In this document: positions 13,958-22,005 of the stretch, one piece after another | Position numbering within the stretch: position 1 is the stretch's first letter | How the letters are laid out: each line of letters begins with the position of its first letter | Origin: an uncultured bacterium | Lineage (GTDB): Bacteria; Bacillota; Clostridia; Oscillospirales; Oscillospiraceae | Reading direction: 5' to 3' | Assembly (NCBI GenBank): GCA_905215665.1 | Contig: CAJMQR010000008.1 | Location: forward strand, 1 to 24,067 | Length of the DNA stretch: 24,067 nucleotides | Program-made: the position numbers and the translations under genes | Notes under the pieces: model-generated | Seen by the model: only the letters and a program-made list of their open reading frames with translations | Told to the model about the DNA's origin: nothing | Database searches by the model: none

Positions 13958-15133
13958 ATGAAAGACTTTTGGTACTATGTTCCGACTCGTGTAAACTTTG
14001 GCCCCTCCTGCTTCCAGTATCTGGTGGAGACCGTCCATCAGTGGGGCACCAAGCCGTTGATCGTCTACGGCGGCGGCTCCATCAAGCGCAACGGCGCGTA
14101 TGACGCCGTCGTCAGCCGCCTGAAGGAAGCCAACATTCCCTATGCGGAAATGGGCGGCGTTGCGCCGAACCCCCGCTATGAATCCGTTCTCGAAGGCAAC
14201 CGCATCTGCCGTGAGGAGAAGTGCGACATCCTGCTGCCAATCGGCGGAGCTTCCGCCATCGACTGCGCAAAGTCCATTGCCGCGACCGTCAACTATGACG
14301 GCGAGCCGTGGGACATCATCAGCAAGAAGGTTCCCGTAGGCAAGGTTCTGCCCATCCTCGCGGTACCGACGCTGGCCGCCGCAGGCTCCGAAATGTCGAC
14401 CAGCTCTGTCATTTCTCGTATGGACATCAACGAGAAGGCCGGCTATTCCAGCCCGGATATGCGCCCGCGCGCCTCCTTCTCCAACCCCGAATTTACCTTC
14501 ACCATGCCGAAGAAGCAGACCGCAGCGGGTGTCGCCGATGCAATCAGCCACGTCATGGAATCCTATTTCTCCAATGTTCCAGAGGCGTATCTGCAGACCA
14601 AATTCGGTGAGGCCATGTTCAATACCCTCTTCCACTACGGCAAGATCGCTTATGACGAACCGACCAACTACGAGGCACGTTCCAACATCATGTGGGCGTG
14701 CTGCTGGGCGATCAACGGGCTGACTGTCAAGGGTAACCCTGTCGGTTGGTCCATGCATAAACTGGAGCACGAGCTGTCCGCTTTCTACGACGTCACTCAC
14801 GGCGAGGGGCTTGCTGTCATCATGCCGGCATGGCTGACATGGATGCTCACCGAGGAGAACGCCTACCGCTATCTGGGCTATCTGCAGGCTTCCTTCGGCA
14901 TCGACCCGACGGGAATGGACAAGATGGAGGCCGCGAAGCTGGCGATCGAAAAGACAAAGGAATATTTCGCCTCACTCAATCTGCCGCAGCATCTGCGCGA
15001 CTTTGGCATCGAGGAAGAAATGCTGCCCAGAATGGCACATGAAGCCTCTGTCATCGGCAAGGATTACTTTGCCAAGGCATTCCGACCGTTGGATGAAAAG
15101 TCCGCACTGGAGATTTATAAGCTTGCTTACTAA
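13958..15133 (+). CDS. iron-type (group III) alcohol dehydrogenase
   Basis: A 391-residue NAD(P)-dependent, divalent-metal alcohol dehydrogenase or aldehyde reductase of the Fe-ADH family, close to the butanol dehydrogenase/YqhD branch. The cofactor-binding domain has YGGGSIKRNG at 37-46 and LPIGGASAIDCAKSIA at 93-108, where GGAS replaces the usual GGGS. The metal ligands are Asp194 and His198 (GVADAISHVMES), His267 and His281 (SMHKLEHELSAFYDVTHGEG). Length is standard. AGAGGTG lies before the ATG. It follows the TrpA-like pair by 48 bases in the same transcript, and a GC-rich hairpin stands after it. Its likely job is to reduce an aldehyde fragment from the pathway, or oxidise the substrate alcohol, in the cytoplasm; which one is not evident. 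Confidence 0.92.
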   Translation: MKDFWYYVPTRVNFGPSCFQYLVETVHQWGTKPLIVYGGGSIKRNGAYDAVVSRLKEANIPYAEMGGVAPNPRYESVLEGNRICREEKCDILLPIGGASAIDCAKSIAATVNYDGEPWDIISKKVPVGKVLPILAVPTLAAAGSEMSTSSVISRMDINEKAGYSSPDMRPRASFSNPEFTFTMPKKQTAAGVADAISHVMESYFSNVPEAYLQTKFGEAMFNTLFHYGKIAYDEPTNYEARSNIMWACCWAINGLTVKGNPVGWSMHKLEHELSAFYDVTHGEGLAVIMPAWLTWMLTEENAYRYLGYLQASFGIDPTGMDKMEAAKLAIEKTKEYFASLNLPQHLRDFGIEEEMLPRMAHEASVIGKDYFAKAFRPLDEKSALEIYKLAY

Positions 15134-15168
15134 TCTCATCTCTTGTCTTGCTTCTTCCCTTTCTTCAG

Positions 15169-15201
15169 GGGTACGTCCGGCGCTCCCGGCCGGACGTACC
15201 C
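15169..15201 (+). terminator. GC-rich hairpin after the alcohol dehydrogenase, partial terminator
   Basis: GGGTACGTCCGG (15169-15180) pairs perfectly with CCGGACGTACCC (15190-15201) around a nine-base loop. The following T-run comes only after eight bases, so it is probably a partial terminator or 3' RNA stabiliser separating the first three genes from the transporter unit. Confidence 0.6.
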
Positions 15202-15237
15202 GCCCCTCCTTTTGGAAGGCCGGCGGTGTTGCCACAA

Positions 15238-15253
15238 TGTTGTTATTACAACA
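15238..15253 (+). promoter_or_regulatory. operator candidate B
   Basis: TGTTGT-TATT-ACAACA is a perfect inverted repeat of six-base arms. It is the cleanest of the related sites in the locus and lies in the gap before the BMP lipoprotein gene. Confidence 0.55.
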
Positions 15254-15377
15254 ATACCATAAAAGGACTGTGGACGCGGCAACGACGGACGGATACTGGA
15301 TGGAATCCTTTGGAAATCTCTGAATTTCTTGTGAAAAACGGACAAAAACGAGATAGATTATTCGGCGGTTTTGCTAA

Positions 15378-15416
15378 TTGAAAAATGCCGAACCGAATGA
15401 TATTGTTATTATAACA
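15378..15416 (+). promoter_or_regulatory. internal promoter with operator candidate C before the transporter genes
   Basis: TTGAAA (15378-15383), a 17-base spacer and TATTGT (15401-15406) form a moderate promoter. A second option is TTGTTA (15403-15408) with TATATA (15426-15431). The site TATTGT-TATT-ATAACA (15401-15416), related to operators A and B, overlaps the core of both options, as a repressor site would. No gene was seen in the 333-base gap 15134-15466. Confidence 0.55.
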
Positions 15417-15466
15417 TCAATACAATATATAAACAGTTGATGTAAAATTATGAGGAGGATGTATCC

Positions 15467-16693
15467 ATGAAAAAGCTACTCGCAATCCTGCTTGCGCTGA
15501 TTATGATCGTATCTCTTGCGGCCTGCGCAGGCAACGATGACCCCAGTGAAAAACCGAGCGAAAACCCCGGCAGCGAAACTCCTTCCAATCCCGATGTCTC
15601 TGTGGACAAGCCCGAAGTCAACAAGAAGATCGCAATGATCATGCAGCAGGGCGGTCTGGGAGATCAGGGCTTTAACGACACTGCCTATGCCGGCCTGACC
15701 GCCTGCAAGGAAAAGTATGATCTGGACGTCAACGCAGTGGAATGCACCGATACCACTCAGGGCGAAACTCTGATTCGTGAGCTGTGCGAAGCGGGCTATG
15801 GCCTCATCATCAATCTGGAAGCCGGCATCAGCGGCAATATGTACACCGTTGCGCTGGACTATCCCGACATCTACTTTGTCGTTGTCGGCCGCCAGCTCCG
15901 CATCAACGCCGTTGACGGTTTCACCGAGACTCCGAAGAACGTCATTGAGTCCTATATCACTTTGAACGAACATTCCTTCCTCGCGGGCGTCGTAGCCGCC
16001 TATGCTGCGACCGACGGCAACACGCTGGTCGAGGGCGTCGGCCAGCACGAGGGCTGCAACATTGGCATCCTGTTCGGCGCTGAGTCCGTCGGCTTCTATC
16101 AGTACGGCGACGGCTTCAGGCAGGGCGCTCTGTTCTACAACCCCGATGCGAAGGTCTACATCGACTATACCGTCGGCTTCTCCGATACCGCGAATGCACA
16201 GAATATTGCGCAGAACATGATCAATAACATGGGCTGCGACGTCATCTGGACCTGCTGTGGCACCGCCGGTCTGGGCGGCCTCGAGGCTTGCCGCCTGAAC
16301 AAGGCGTTCGGCATCGGTGTTGACTCCAACCAAGATGAGGTCGAGCCGGGCTACATCCTGACTTCCGCTGTCCGTGACAATACCTCCCTGATGGAATTCT
16401 ATATCGGCAAGTATCTCGAGGGCGACCTCGCGCAGACCGAGCCTGACGTTTTCAATCTTTCCAACGGCGGCGTGGACATCACCGATATGAGCGTTATTGA
16501 GCAGTATGTCACCGATAAAGACAAGCTCGCGGAGCTCAAGGGTATCATTGAGCAGTGCCGTAAGTGGATCGCGGACGGCACAATCACCGTGTTCGACGCC
16601 CGTATGGCGAGCATCGAGGCCGACGGCCAGCGCCTGGACGATTGGCTGAAGATCGACGGCAACAGCAAGACCTACGCTGAACTGAACAAGTAA
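15467..16693 (+). CDS. BMP-family (PnrA-like) substrate-binding lipoprotein
   Basis: A 408-residue extracellular, membrane-anchored binding protein for an ABC importer; PnrA and BmpA relatives bind purine nucleosides. The signal peptide is MKKLLAILLALIMIVSLAAC with the lipidated Cys at 20, followed by a Ser/Pro/Glu-rich linker to about residue 50. The BMP fold then shows GLGDQGFND at 63-71, NLEAGISGN near 116-124, a DGFRQGA segment near 215-221, a CCGTAGLGG segment near 263-271 and GVDSNQDE at 284-291. GAGGAGG precedes the ATG. It is the first transporter gene behind an internal promoter and operator, and its mRNA end carries a hairpin that should make it more abundant than the permease genes. 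A nucleoside-like ligand is the family expectation, not shown here. Confidence 0.92.
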   Translation: MKKLLAILLALIMIVSLAACAGNDDPSEKPSENPGSETPSNPDVSVDKPEVNKKIAMIMQQGGLGDQGFNDTAYAGLTACKEKYDLDVNAVECTDTTQGETLIRELCEAGYGLIINLEAGISGNMYTVALDYPDIYFVVVGRQLRINAVDGFTETPKNVIESYITLNEHSFLAGVVAAYAATDGNTLVEGVGQHEGCNIGILFGAESVGFYQYGDGFRQGALFYNPDAKVYIDYTVGFSDTANAQNIAQNMINNMGCDVIWTCCGTAGLGGLEACRLNKAFGIGVDSNQDEVEPGYILTSAVRDNTSLMEFYIGKYLEGDLAQTEPDVFNLSNGGVDITDMSVIEQYVTDKDKLAELKGIIEQCRKWIADGTITVFDARMASIEADGQRLDDWLKIDGNSKTYAELNK

Positions 16694-16706
16694 TCAATCC
16701 GACTGT

Positions 16707-16742
16707 GTATGCCCCGTTGAAGGTATCTCCAGCGGGGCATAC
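16707..16742 (+). other. hairpin between binding-protein and ATPase genes
   Basis: GTATGCCCCG (16707-16716) pairs with CGGGGCATAC (16733-16742) around a 16-base loop, with no T-run after it. Such hairpins commonly protect the abundant binding-protein message and let only part of transcription pass into the permease genes. Confidence 0.6.
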
Positions 16743-16771
16743 CTCATAAACAGGATGCTTTGGAGACGAAT

Positions 16772-18346
16772 ATGGATACCATTATTGAAACAAAAAAACT
16801 GACAAAGAAATTCGGAGACTTTACCGCCAACGACCACATCGATCTGGCGATAAAGGAAGGGGAGATCCGCGCCATCATCGGAGAAAACGGCGCTGGCAAG
16901 TCCACGCTCATGAATATGCTCTATGGCATCTTGCAGCCAACGGAGGGAGAGATCCTTTTCCGAGGCAAAAAAGTGGCGATCTCCTCTCCCCGCGACGCCA
17001 TTGAGCTGGGCATTGGCATGGTGCATCAGCATTTCAAGCTCTCCCCCTCTCTGACGATCTACGAAAATATCGTGCTGGGGACGGAGACTGTGCGTACCCA
17101 CAAGCTGGGCAAAAAAACTTTCCGCGGTGTTCTGATCGACGAAAAAAAGGAAAAGGCCGAGATCCAGGCGCTCGTCGATCGCTTTAATTTCAACCTGAAT
17201 ATAACCGACAAGGTTTCGGATATTTCCGTCGGCGCAAAGCAGCGCGTGGAGATTCTGAAGATGCTCTACCGTGACGTCGATCTTCTCATTCTCGACGAGC
17301 CCACAGCCGTCCTCATTCCGCAGGAGGTGGACGACCTGATCCGCCGCCTGATTGACCTGAAAAAGGCGGGCAAGACGATCATCATCATCACCCACAAGCT
17401 CAACGAGGTCAAGATGTGCGCCGACAATATTACGGTCATCCGCGGCGGCCGCGTTATCGGCACGGTGCCGAACGATGACAAGACCACGGACGAGGATCTT
17501 GCGGAGATGATGGTCGGCCGCACCGTCCTGCTGCGCGTGAAGAAGAGCGGTATGCCCGCCGGTAAAAAGGTAGCCTATCAGGTTAAGCACCTGAGCGCGG
17601 TCAATTCCGAAGGGCAGAAGATCCTCAACGATATCTCCTTCCGCATCCATGAAAACGAGGTTGTGGGGATTGCGGGCGTTGAGGGCAACGGCCAGACCGA
17701 ACTGATGCTGGCGCTGACAGGGATGTTGGATGTCTGCCATGGCACCACGGTGGAACTGGGCGGCGTGAATATTACGGGACTGTGGCCGGATGAGCTGAGA
17801 AAGCACGATATCGGCATAGTCCCGGAGGATCGCTACCGTCAGGGCCTGTGCCTGGGGGTGCCTGTTTCAGCCAATCTGATCGCGGGCTACCATGATCAGA
17901 AGCCCTACTGCCGCCGCGGCGTGATGAACCGCAGAGCCATCATGGAAAACCGCGACAGGCTCGTTGAGGAATATGACGTCCGCCTCAGCACGAAAGATCC
18001 TGCGGTCGGCTCCCTCTCTGGCGGCAATGCACAGAAGGTCATCATCGCCCGCGAGTTCAGCCGCATGCCGAAGGTGCTGCTTGTCAGCCAGCCGACCCGC
18101 GGCGTGGACATCGGTGCGATTGAGTTCATCCACAATCAGATTCTCAAGATGCGCGATGCCGGGACTGCGGTGTTTATCATCTCCTCGGAACTTTCTGAGG
18201 TCACTGGTCTTTCCGATCGCGTGCTGGTGATGTACCACGGCGAGCTGGTCGGCGGCTTCCGCTCCGACGAGGTAAGCTTCAACGAACTGGGTCTTTATAT
18301 GTCCGGCGTGAAGCGAATGAGCGCCGATGAACTGGCTGAAGAATGA
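16772..18346 (+). CDS. Nup-type ABC importer ATPase with two nucleotide-binding domains
   Basis: A 524-residue cytoplasmic energising subunit with two ABC domains in tandem, as in the YufO/NupO and RbsA class. Domain 1 has Walker A GENGAGKS at 37-44, a VHQHFKL Q-loop, the signature ISVGAKQRVEI, Walker B LLILDEPTAVL and ITHKLNE. Domain 2 has a degenerate Walker A (GVEGNGQTE), a good signature (LSGGNAQKVIIARE) and VLLVSQPTRGVD in place of a normal Walker B, an asymmetry usual in this family. The ATG at 16772 has GGAG six bases upstream; an in-frame TTG four codons earlier lies at that same ribosome site and is less likely. It is followed after 13 bases by the first permease. Family is firm. Confidence 0.95.
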   Translation: MDTIIETKKLTKKFGDFTANDHIDLAIKEGEIRAIIGENGAGKSTLMNMLYGILQPTEGEILFRGKKVAISSPRDAIELGIGMVHQHFKLSPSLTIYENIVLGTETVRTHKLGKKTFRGVLIDEKKEKAEIQALVDRFNFNLNITDKVSDISVGAKQRVEILKMLYRDVDLLILDEPTAVLIPQEVDDLIRRLIDLKKAGKTIIIITHKLNEVKMCADNITVIRGGRVIGTVPNDDKTTDEDLAEMMVGRTVLLRVKKSGMPAGKKVAYQVKHLSAVNSEGQKILNDISFRIHENEVVGIAGVEGNGQTELMLALTGMLDVCHGTTVELGGVNITGLWPDELRKHDIGIVPEDRYRQGLCLGVPVSANLIAGYHDQKPYCRRGVMNRRAIMENRDRLVEEYDVRLSTKDPAVGSLSGGNAQKVIIAREFSRMPKVLLVSQPTRGVDIGAIEFIHNQILKMRDAGTAVFIISSELSEVTGLSDRVLVMYHGELVGGFRSDEVSFNELGLYMSGVKRMSADELAEE

Positions 18347-18359
18347 GAGGTTAGCAATT

Positions 18360-19475
18360 ATGAAACAGAAACTCCGCGCAAGACCAGCTTCCGGCTGGAG
18401 CTCCAATCTTCTCACAGCCGCCGGCGATGTGCTGCTTCCGCTGCTTTGTGCCTTCGGCGTGGGCAGTATCTTTTCCCTGATCTGCGGCTGCAATCCCTTT
18501 ACGCTTTACAGCTACATCATCAAAAAGGCGTTCTTCTCCCTTGGGGGCATCCTCAATACACTGGGCTACACGACGCCGATCATCATCACAGGTATGGCTG
18601 TCGCCCTGTCCATCCGTGCAAATATGTACAACATGGGTATCGAGGGGCAGGTATTTCTCGGTGCTTTTGCCGCGGCGCTGGCAGGCTACATGATCAAGGG
18701 CCTGCCTACCATCCTGCACGTTTCTCTTTGCCTGCTTATCGGTGCGGCCTTCGGCGCGCTGTACGCGCTGATTCCGGGCCTTCTGAAGGCAAAACTGCGC
18801 GTCAACGAGGTCGTTACCACGGTCATGCTCAACAGCATAGCCACGCAGGTGACAAGCTTCCTCACGCAGAGCTATCTCGGCACCGGCGATGCCTACGCGC
18901 ACACCGAGTTCATCGAGCAGAGCGCGCGTCTGGTCAAGCTGAGCAGCAAGTACCGCTGCACGACCGCCCTGTTTATCGCACTGGCAATCTGGATCGTACT
19001 GTATTACATCCTGAAAAAGACCAAATTCGGCTACGAGATCGACTGCATTGGAAAACAGTGGGAGTTCGCAGACGCCGTCGGTATGCACGTCAGCCGTAAA
19101 ATCGTGATCATCTTTGTGGTCGGCGGCGCCATGGCCGGCATCGCCGGCGCGACCGAGATCCTCGGTGTCAACTACAACTTTGTCAGCAGCTTCTCCGCAA
19201 ACCCCGGCATCGGCTGGGACGGCTTTTTTGTCTGCATCCTCGCAGGCAGTAACCCCGTGGGCATTCTGCTCTATTCCATTGTGTTCGGTGCTCTGCGCTA
19301 CGGCGCGCTGGCGGCGCAGACCGGCCTTGGTGTACCGCTTGATCTGATCAACATTATGAAGAGTACGCTCGTTCTCTTCATGGCTATCAAGCTCGTCAGC
19401 AATAACCGCGACGCCATCCGTAGCTTCTTTGCCCGCGTGTTTCACCACAGCGCTTCGTGTGAAAAGGAGGGCTGA
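18360..19475 (+). CDS. ABC importer permease, NupP/YufP type
   Basis: A 371-residue integral membrane subunit of the branched-chain/nucleoside permease family (PF02653). After a short basic N-terminus come about ten hydrophobic segments. Family-typical stretches include GMAVALSIRANMYNMGIEGQ near the middle-left, LRVNEVVTTVMLNSIATQ, and AMAGIAGATEILGVNY near the C-terminal third. The ATG at 18360 has AGAGG nine bases upstream and follows the ATPase stop by 13 bases; an upstream in-frame ATG overlaps the ATPase gene and lacks a ribosome site. It pairs with the next gene to form the membrane pore. Confidence 0.94.
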   Translation: MKQKLRARPASGWSSNLLTAAGDVLLPLLCAFGVGSIFSLICGCNPFTLYSYIIKKAFFSLGGILNTLGYTTPIIITGMAVALSIRANMYNMGIEGQVFLGAFAAALAGYMIKGLPTILHVSLCLLIGAAFGALYALIPGLLKAKLRVNEVVTTVMLNSIATQVTSFLTQSYLGTGDAYAHTEFIEQSARLVKLSSKYRCTTALFIALAIWIVLYYILKKTKFGYEIDCIGKQWEFADAVGMHVSRKIVIIFVVGGAMAGIAGATEILGVNYNFVSSFSANPGIGWDGFFVCILAGSNPVGILLYSIVFGALRYGALAAQTGLGVPLDLINIMKSTLVLFMAIKLVSNNRDAIRSFFARVFHHSASCEKEG

Positions 19476-19477
19476 GT

Positions 19478-20413
19478 ATGAATTATTTTAACCTGTTTCT
19501 GAATCTGCTCAATATGACCGTGGAGAATGCCGCACCCTATCTGCTCATCACCATCGGCGGTGTGTTTGTCGCAAGGGCCGGCGTGTTCAACATCTCCATG
19601 GAGGGCTGTACAGAGTTCGCGGCCTTCGCGGGCATCCTTTTCGCTTTCGTCACCGGGCAGATCTGGGTCGGCGTGATCGCGGCCTTTATGATCACCATCC
19701 TGCTCAACAGCCTGTTCTATCTCTTTACCGTCAAGCTCAAGGGCAACCTGAGCGTTGTCGGCAGCGGTATCAACCTCATGGCCGCCTGCATTCCGGCGTG
19801 CCTGCTGCAGGCGCTTTACGGTACCCGCAGCAATCTGGTCGCCAGCAACATCATTGACCCCGCGAAGATGGTGCTCGACGTGCCGGTGCTGCGCAGCATC
19901 CCCATTCTGAGCGATATCTTCAATAACCACACGGCCATCACCTATCTCACCTTTCTCGTGGTGATTGTGCTGACCATCGTGATGTACAAGACGAAGTTCG
20001 GCATCTACGTCCGCGTCACGGGCGAGAGTGTCAATGCCGCGAAGTCTGTTGGCATCAAGACCAACCGCATCAAGTTCATCTGTCTGATGATCTCCGCGGC
20101 CACCTGCGCGCTGGCGGGCCTGAACCTGTCGGTAGAGCAGCTCGGTATGTATACCATCAACATGACGGCCAACCGTGGCTTTATCTGCCTGAGCGCCATC
20201 AACTGTGGCCGGAAAGATCCGGAGAAAGCCTGCGTCTATGCGCTGATCTTCGGCTTCGTCCGCGCCCTGCAGACCATCATCAATAATTTCGTTCCTGCGG
20301 CGATTTCGTCGCTGCTCGGCATCATGCCCTATGTCACGATCATCGTTGTGCTGCTGATCGTCGAAACGCCGAACGCCCGCAAGAACCACCTGCGCTTCTT
20401 CAAGGAAGCCTGA
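19478..20413 (+). CDS. ABC importer permease, NupQ/YufQ type
   Basis: A 311-residue second permease of the same family, completing the BMP-type importer (binding protein, double ATPase, two permeases). Typical features are APYLLITIGGVFVARAGVFN near residues 19-38, NISMEGCTEFAAFAG, the segment VTGESVNAAKSVGIK near 186-200 and several membrane helices. AGGAGG lies seven bases before the ATG, and the gene begins two bases after the preceding stop. Its job is translocation of the substrate delivered by the BMP lipoprotein. Confidence 0.94.
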   Translation: MNYFNLFLNLLNMTVENAAPYLLITIGGVFVARAGVFNISMEGCTEFAAFAGILFAFVTGQIWVGVIAAFMITILLNSLFYLFTVKLKGNLSVVGSGINLMAACIPACLLQALYGTRSNLVASNIIDPAKMVLDVPVLRSIPILSDIFNNHTAITYLTFLVVIVLTIVMYKTKFGIYVRVTGESVNAAKSVGIKTNRIKFICLMISAATCALAGLNLSVEQLGMYTINMTANRGFICLSAINCGRKDPEKACVYALIFGFVRALQTIINNFVPAAISSLLGIMPYVTIIVVLLIVETPNARKNHLRFFKEA

Positions 20414-20428
20414 CGGGAGGAATCTCAT

Positions 20429-21019
20429 ATGCCGAAAACTGCCGTACTTGTCATTGATATGCAGAAGGACTTCACGCGCCCGGAGGGAAAGTTTTATTAC
20501 CCTGAAACAACCGGCGTGATGATGCAGACCTTCCCGGAAAAGCTCAATAGAATGCGCGACCTCGGCGCACTGATCGTGATCGTCTACACCGCCCATCCCG
20601 CCGATGAAAAGGAGGTCAACCCCGAGTTGACACGGATGTTCCGCGACGGCAAAAAGGCCTCTCTGGTCGAAGGCTCCGAGGGCGCGGAGCTGGATGAGAA
20701 CATCCCCTACGATCCCGAACGCGACATTAAGTTCCGCAAGTTTGTCCCCAGCGCGTTTTTCGGTACCGATCTTGCTAAGATTCTGCGCGAGCGGGGCGTT
20801 GAGAACGTCCTCGTGTGCGGCGTCAAGACCAACGTCTGCTGCCGCGCCACCGCAACCGACGCTGCAGCCTACCGCTTCCGTACTTATATGATCAGCGATA
20901 TGCTTGGTACCAACACGAAGGAGATCAACGACTTCCATCTGGCGGAAATGACAAAATATTTTGCCAAGGCGATCTCCTCCAAAGAGGTCTGCAGCCGGCT
21001 GGAGAGCGGAGAATTCTGA
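20429..21019 (+). CDS. isochorismatase-family cysteine hydrolase
   Basis: A 196-residue cytoplasmic hydrolase of the isochorismatase-like family, which includes nicotinamidases, N-carbamoyl hydrolases, ureidoacrylate and other amidohydrolases. The catalytic triad is visible: Asp10 in VLVIDMQKDF, Lys104 in FRKFVPSAFFGT and Cys137 in GVKTNVCCRATA. Family cis-peptide and VCG motifs are in place. Length is normal. GGAGG lies eight bases before the ATG; the stop overlaps the next start by one base (TGATG). In this operon it may open an amide, ureide or carbamoyl group on the imported compound or its base moiety. The sequence alone does not distinguish nicotinamidase from the others. Confidence 0.88.
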   Translation: MPKTAVLVIDMQKDFTRPEGKFYYPETTGVMMQTFPEKLNRMRDLGALIVIVYTAHPADEKEVNPELTRMFRDGKKASLVEGSEGAELDENIPYDPERDIKFRKFVPSAFFGTDLAKILRERGVENVLVCGVKTNVCCRATATDAAAYRFRTYMISDMLGTNTKEINDFHLAEMTKYFAKAISSKEVCSRLESGEF

Positions 21020-22005
21020 TGAAGCGCTATGATTTTACTGTGGTCGGCACGGCTGCGACGGTCAGCGTTCTGCGTGTGAAGCAGATGCCGGAGTGTGGAA
21101 AGTCCACGCCGGTGTTCGGCGGAAGCCTGCTGGAGTACTCCAACGGCGGCATGGGATTCAACATCTGTGCCGGCCTTGCGAAGTTGGGCGCGTCGGTCTA
21201 TCCGGTGCTGACCTACGCTGATTACCGACAGCACGACTTTCTGCATCGCTTCGCGCGGGAAAACGGAATGCCGGAGGACGGCATCAAGGATCCTCCCGCC
21301 GAGGCCCGTGGCACGACCATCATGATCCAAAATGCCGAAAAGAACCACATGACGCTCATTACGGAATATGAGAATCGTCTGCCGCAGAGTACCTATTACG
21401 GCTTGCAGGAGATGTGCCAGCACTTTTTCCGCGACAGCCGCTATGTGATCCTCACGGCGCCCATGGCAATGAATACACAGCCGGCGATTGACGCCATTCG
21501 CGCGAGCGGTACGCCGCTGGTGTTTTCCATGCGGAAAGATCCCAATGCGATGCCGCACGACAAGCTTGCCCAGCTTCTGGAGCTGAGCACAATCCTCTTT
21601 GCCAACGAAACGGAGATTGCCTATCTGAAAGAGGAATTTGCGCTGAAGGATATCTGCGAGCTGTTTGGTAACGGACGGCTGCAATATCTTGTGGAAACGC
21701 TCGGTGCGCAGGGAAGCCGGGTCTACGCAAAAGAGGGAGACGGCATTGCCGTCACGCAGGTCGGCGCGATCCGTCCGGAATGCTCGGAGATTGAAACGGT
21801 GGGCGCCGGGGACGGCTACGTCTGCGGCTTCCTCTACGGTCTGCTGCACGGCTGCTCTGCCCGCGACTGCGCCCTTCTGGGTGGAACGCTGTCCTCCTTC
21901 GTGCTGGAAAAAGAGGGAAGCGTCACGAATCTGCCCACACAGAAACAGCTCCTTGCGCGCTACGAAAAGAACAGGAAGGATGATGGAATATGGATTGGAA
22001 TCTGA
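21019..22005 (+). CDS. PfkB-family carbohydrate/nucleoside kinase
   Basis: A 328-residue ATP-dependent kinase of the ribokinase/PfkB family, which phosphorylates sugars or nucleosides on a primary hydroxyl. The N-terminal signature GGMGFNICAGLAKLGASV lies at 43-60 and the C-terminal one, VGAGDGYVCGFLYG, at 261-274 with catalytic base Asp265. The usual TLGxxG ATP-loop reads ETLGAQGS. The ATG at 21019 overlaps the isochorismatase stop by one base; a longer upstream frame lies inside that gene and is not credible. Its end overlaps the BtpA-like gene by 16 bases. With a nucleoside-type importer in the operon it probably phosphorylates the imported ribosyl or sugar compound. Substrate inferred only. 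Confidence 0.9.
   Translation: MKRYDFTVVGTAATVSVLRVKQMPECGKSTPVFGGSLLEYSNGGMGFNICAGLAKLGASVYPVLTYADYRQHDFLHRFARENGMPEDGIKDPPAEARGTTIMIQNAEKNHMTLITEYENRLPQSTYYGLQEMCQHFFRDSRYVILTAPMAMNTQPAIDAIRASGTPLVFSMRKDPNAMPHDKLAQLLELSTILFANETEIAYLKEEFALKDICELFGNGRLQYLVETLGAQGSRVYAKEGDGIAVTQVGAIRPECSEIETVGAGDGYVCGFLYGLLHGCSARDCALLGGTLSSFVLEKEGSVTNLPTQKQLLARYEKNRKDDGIWIGI

Noticed and set aside
15238..15416. CRISPR-like or phage attachment repeats before the BMP gene
   Set aside because: The repeats are short inverted sites at promoters with unequal spacing, which fits operators; no cas, integrase or regular spacers are present.
16694..17806. 370-codon minus-strand open frame opposite the ABC ATPase
   Set aside because: The plus strand carries complete ABC motifs; the antisense frame has no recognisable domain or ribosome site.
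19442..20938. 498-codon minus-strand open frame opposite the second permease and the hydrolase
   Set aside because: It spans two well-supported plus-strand genes and their ribosome sites. The protein is rich in His, Asp and Arg, as expected from an antisense reading of this codon usage.
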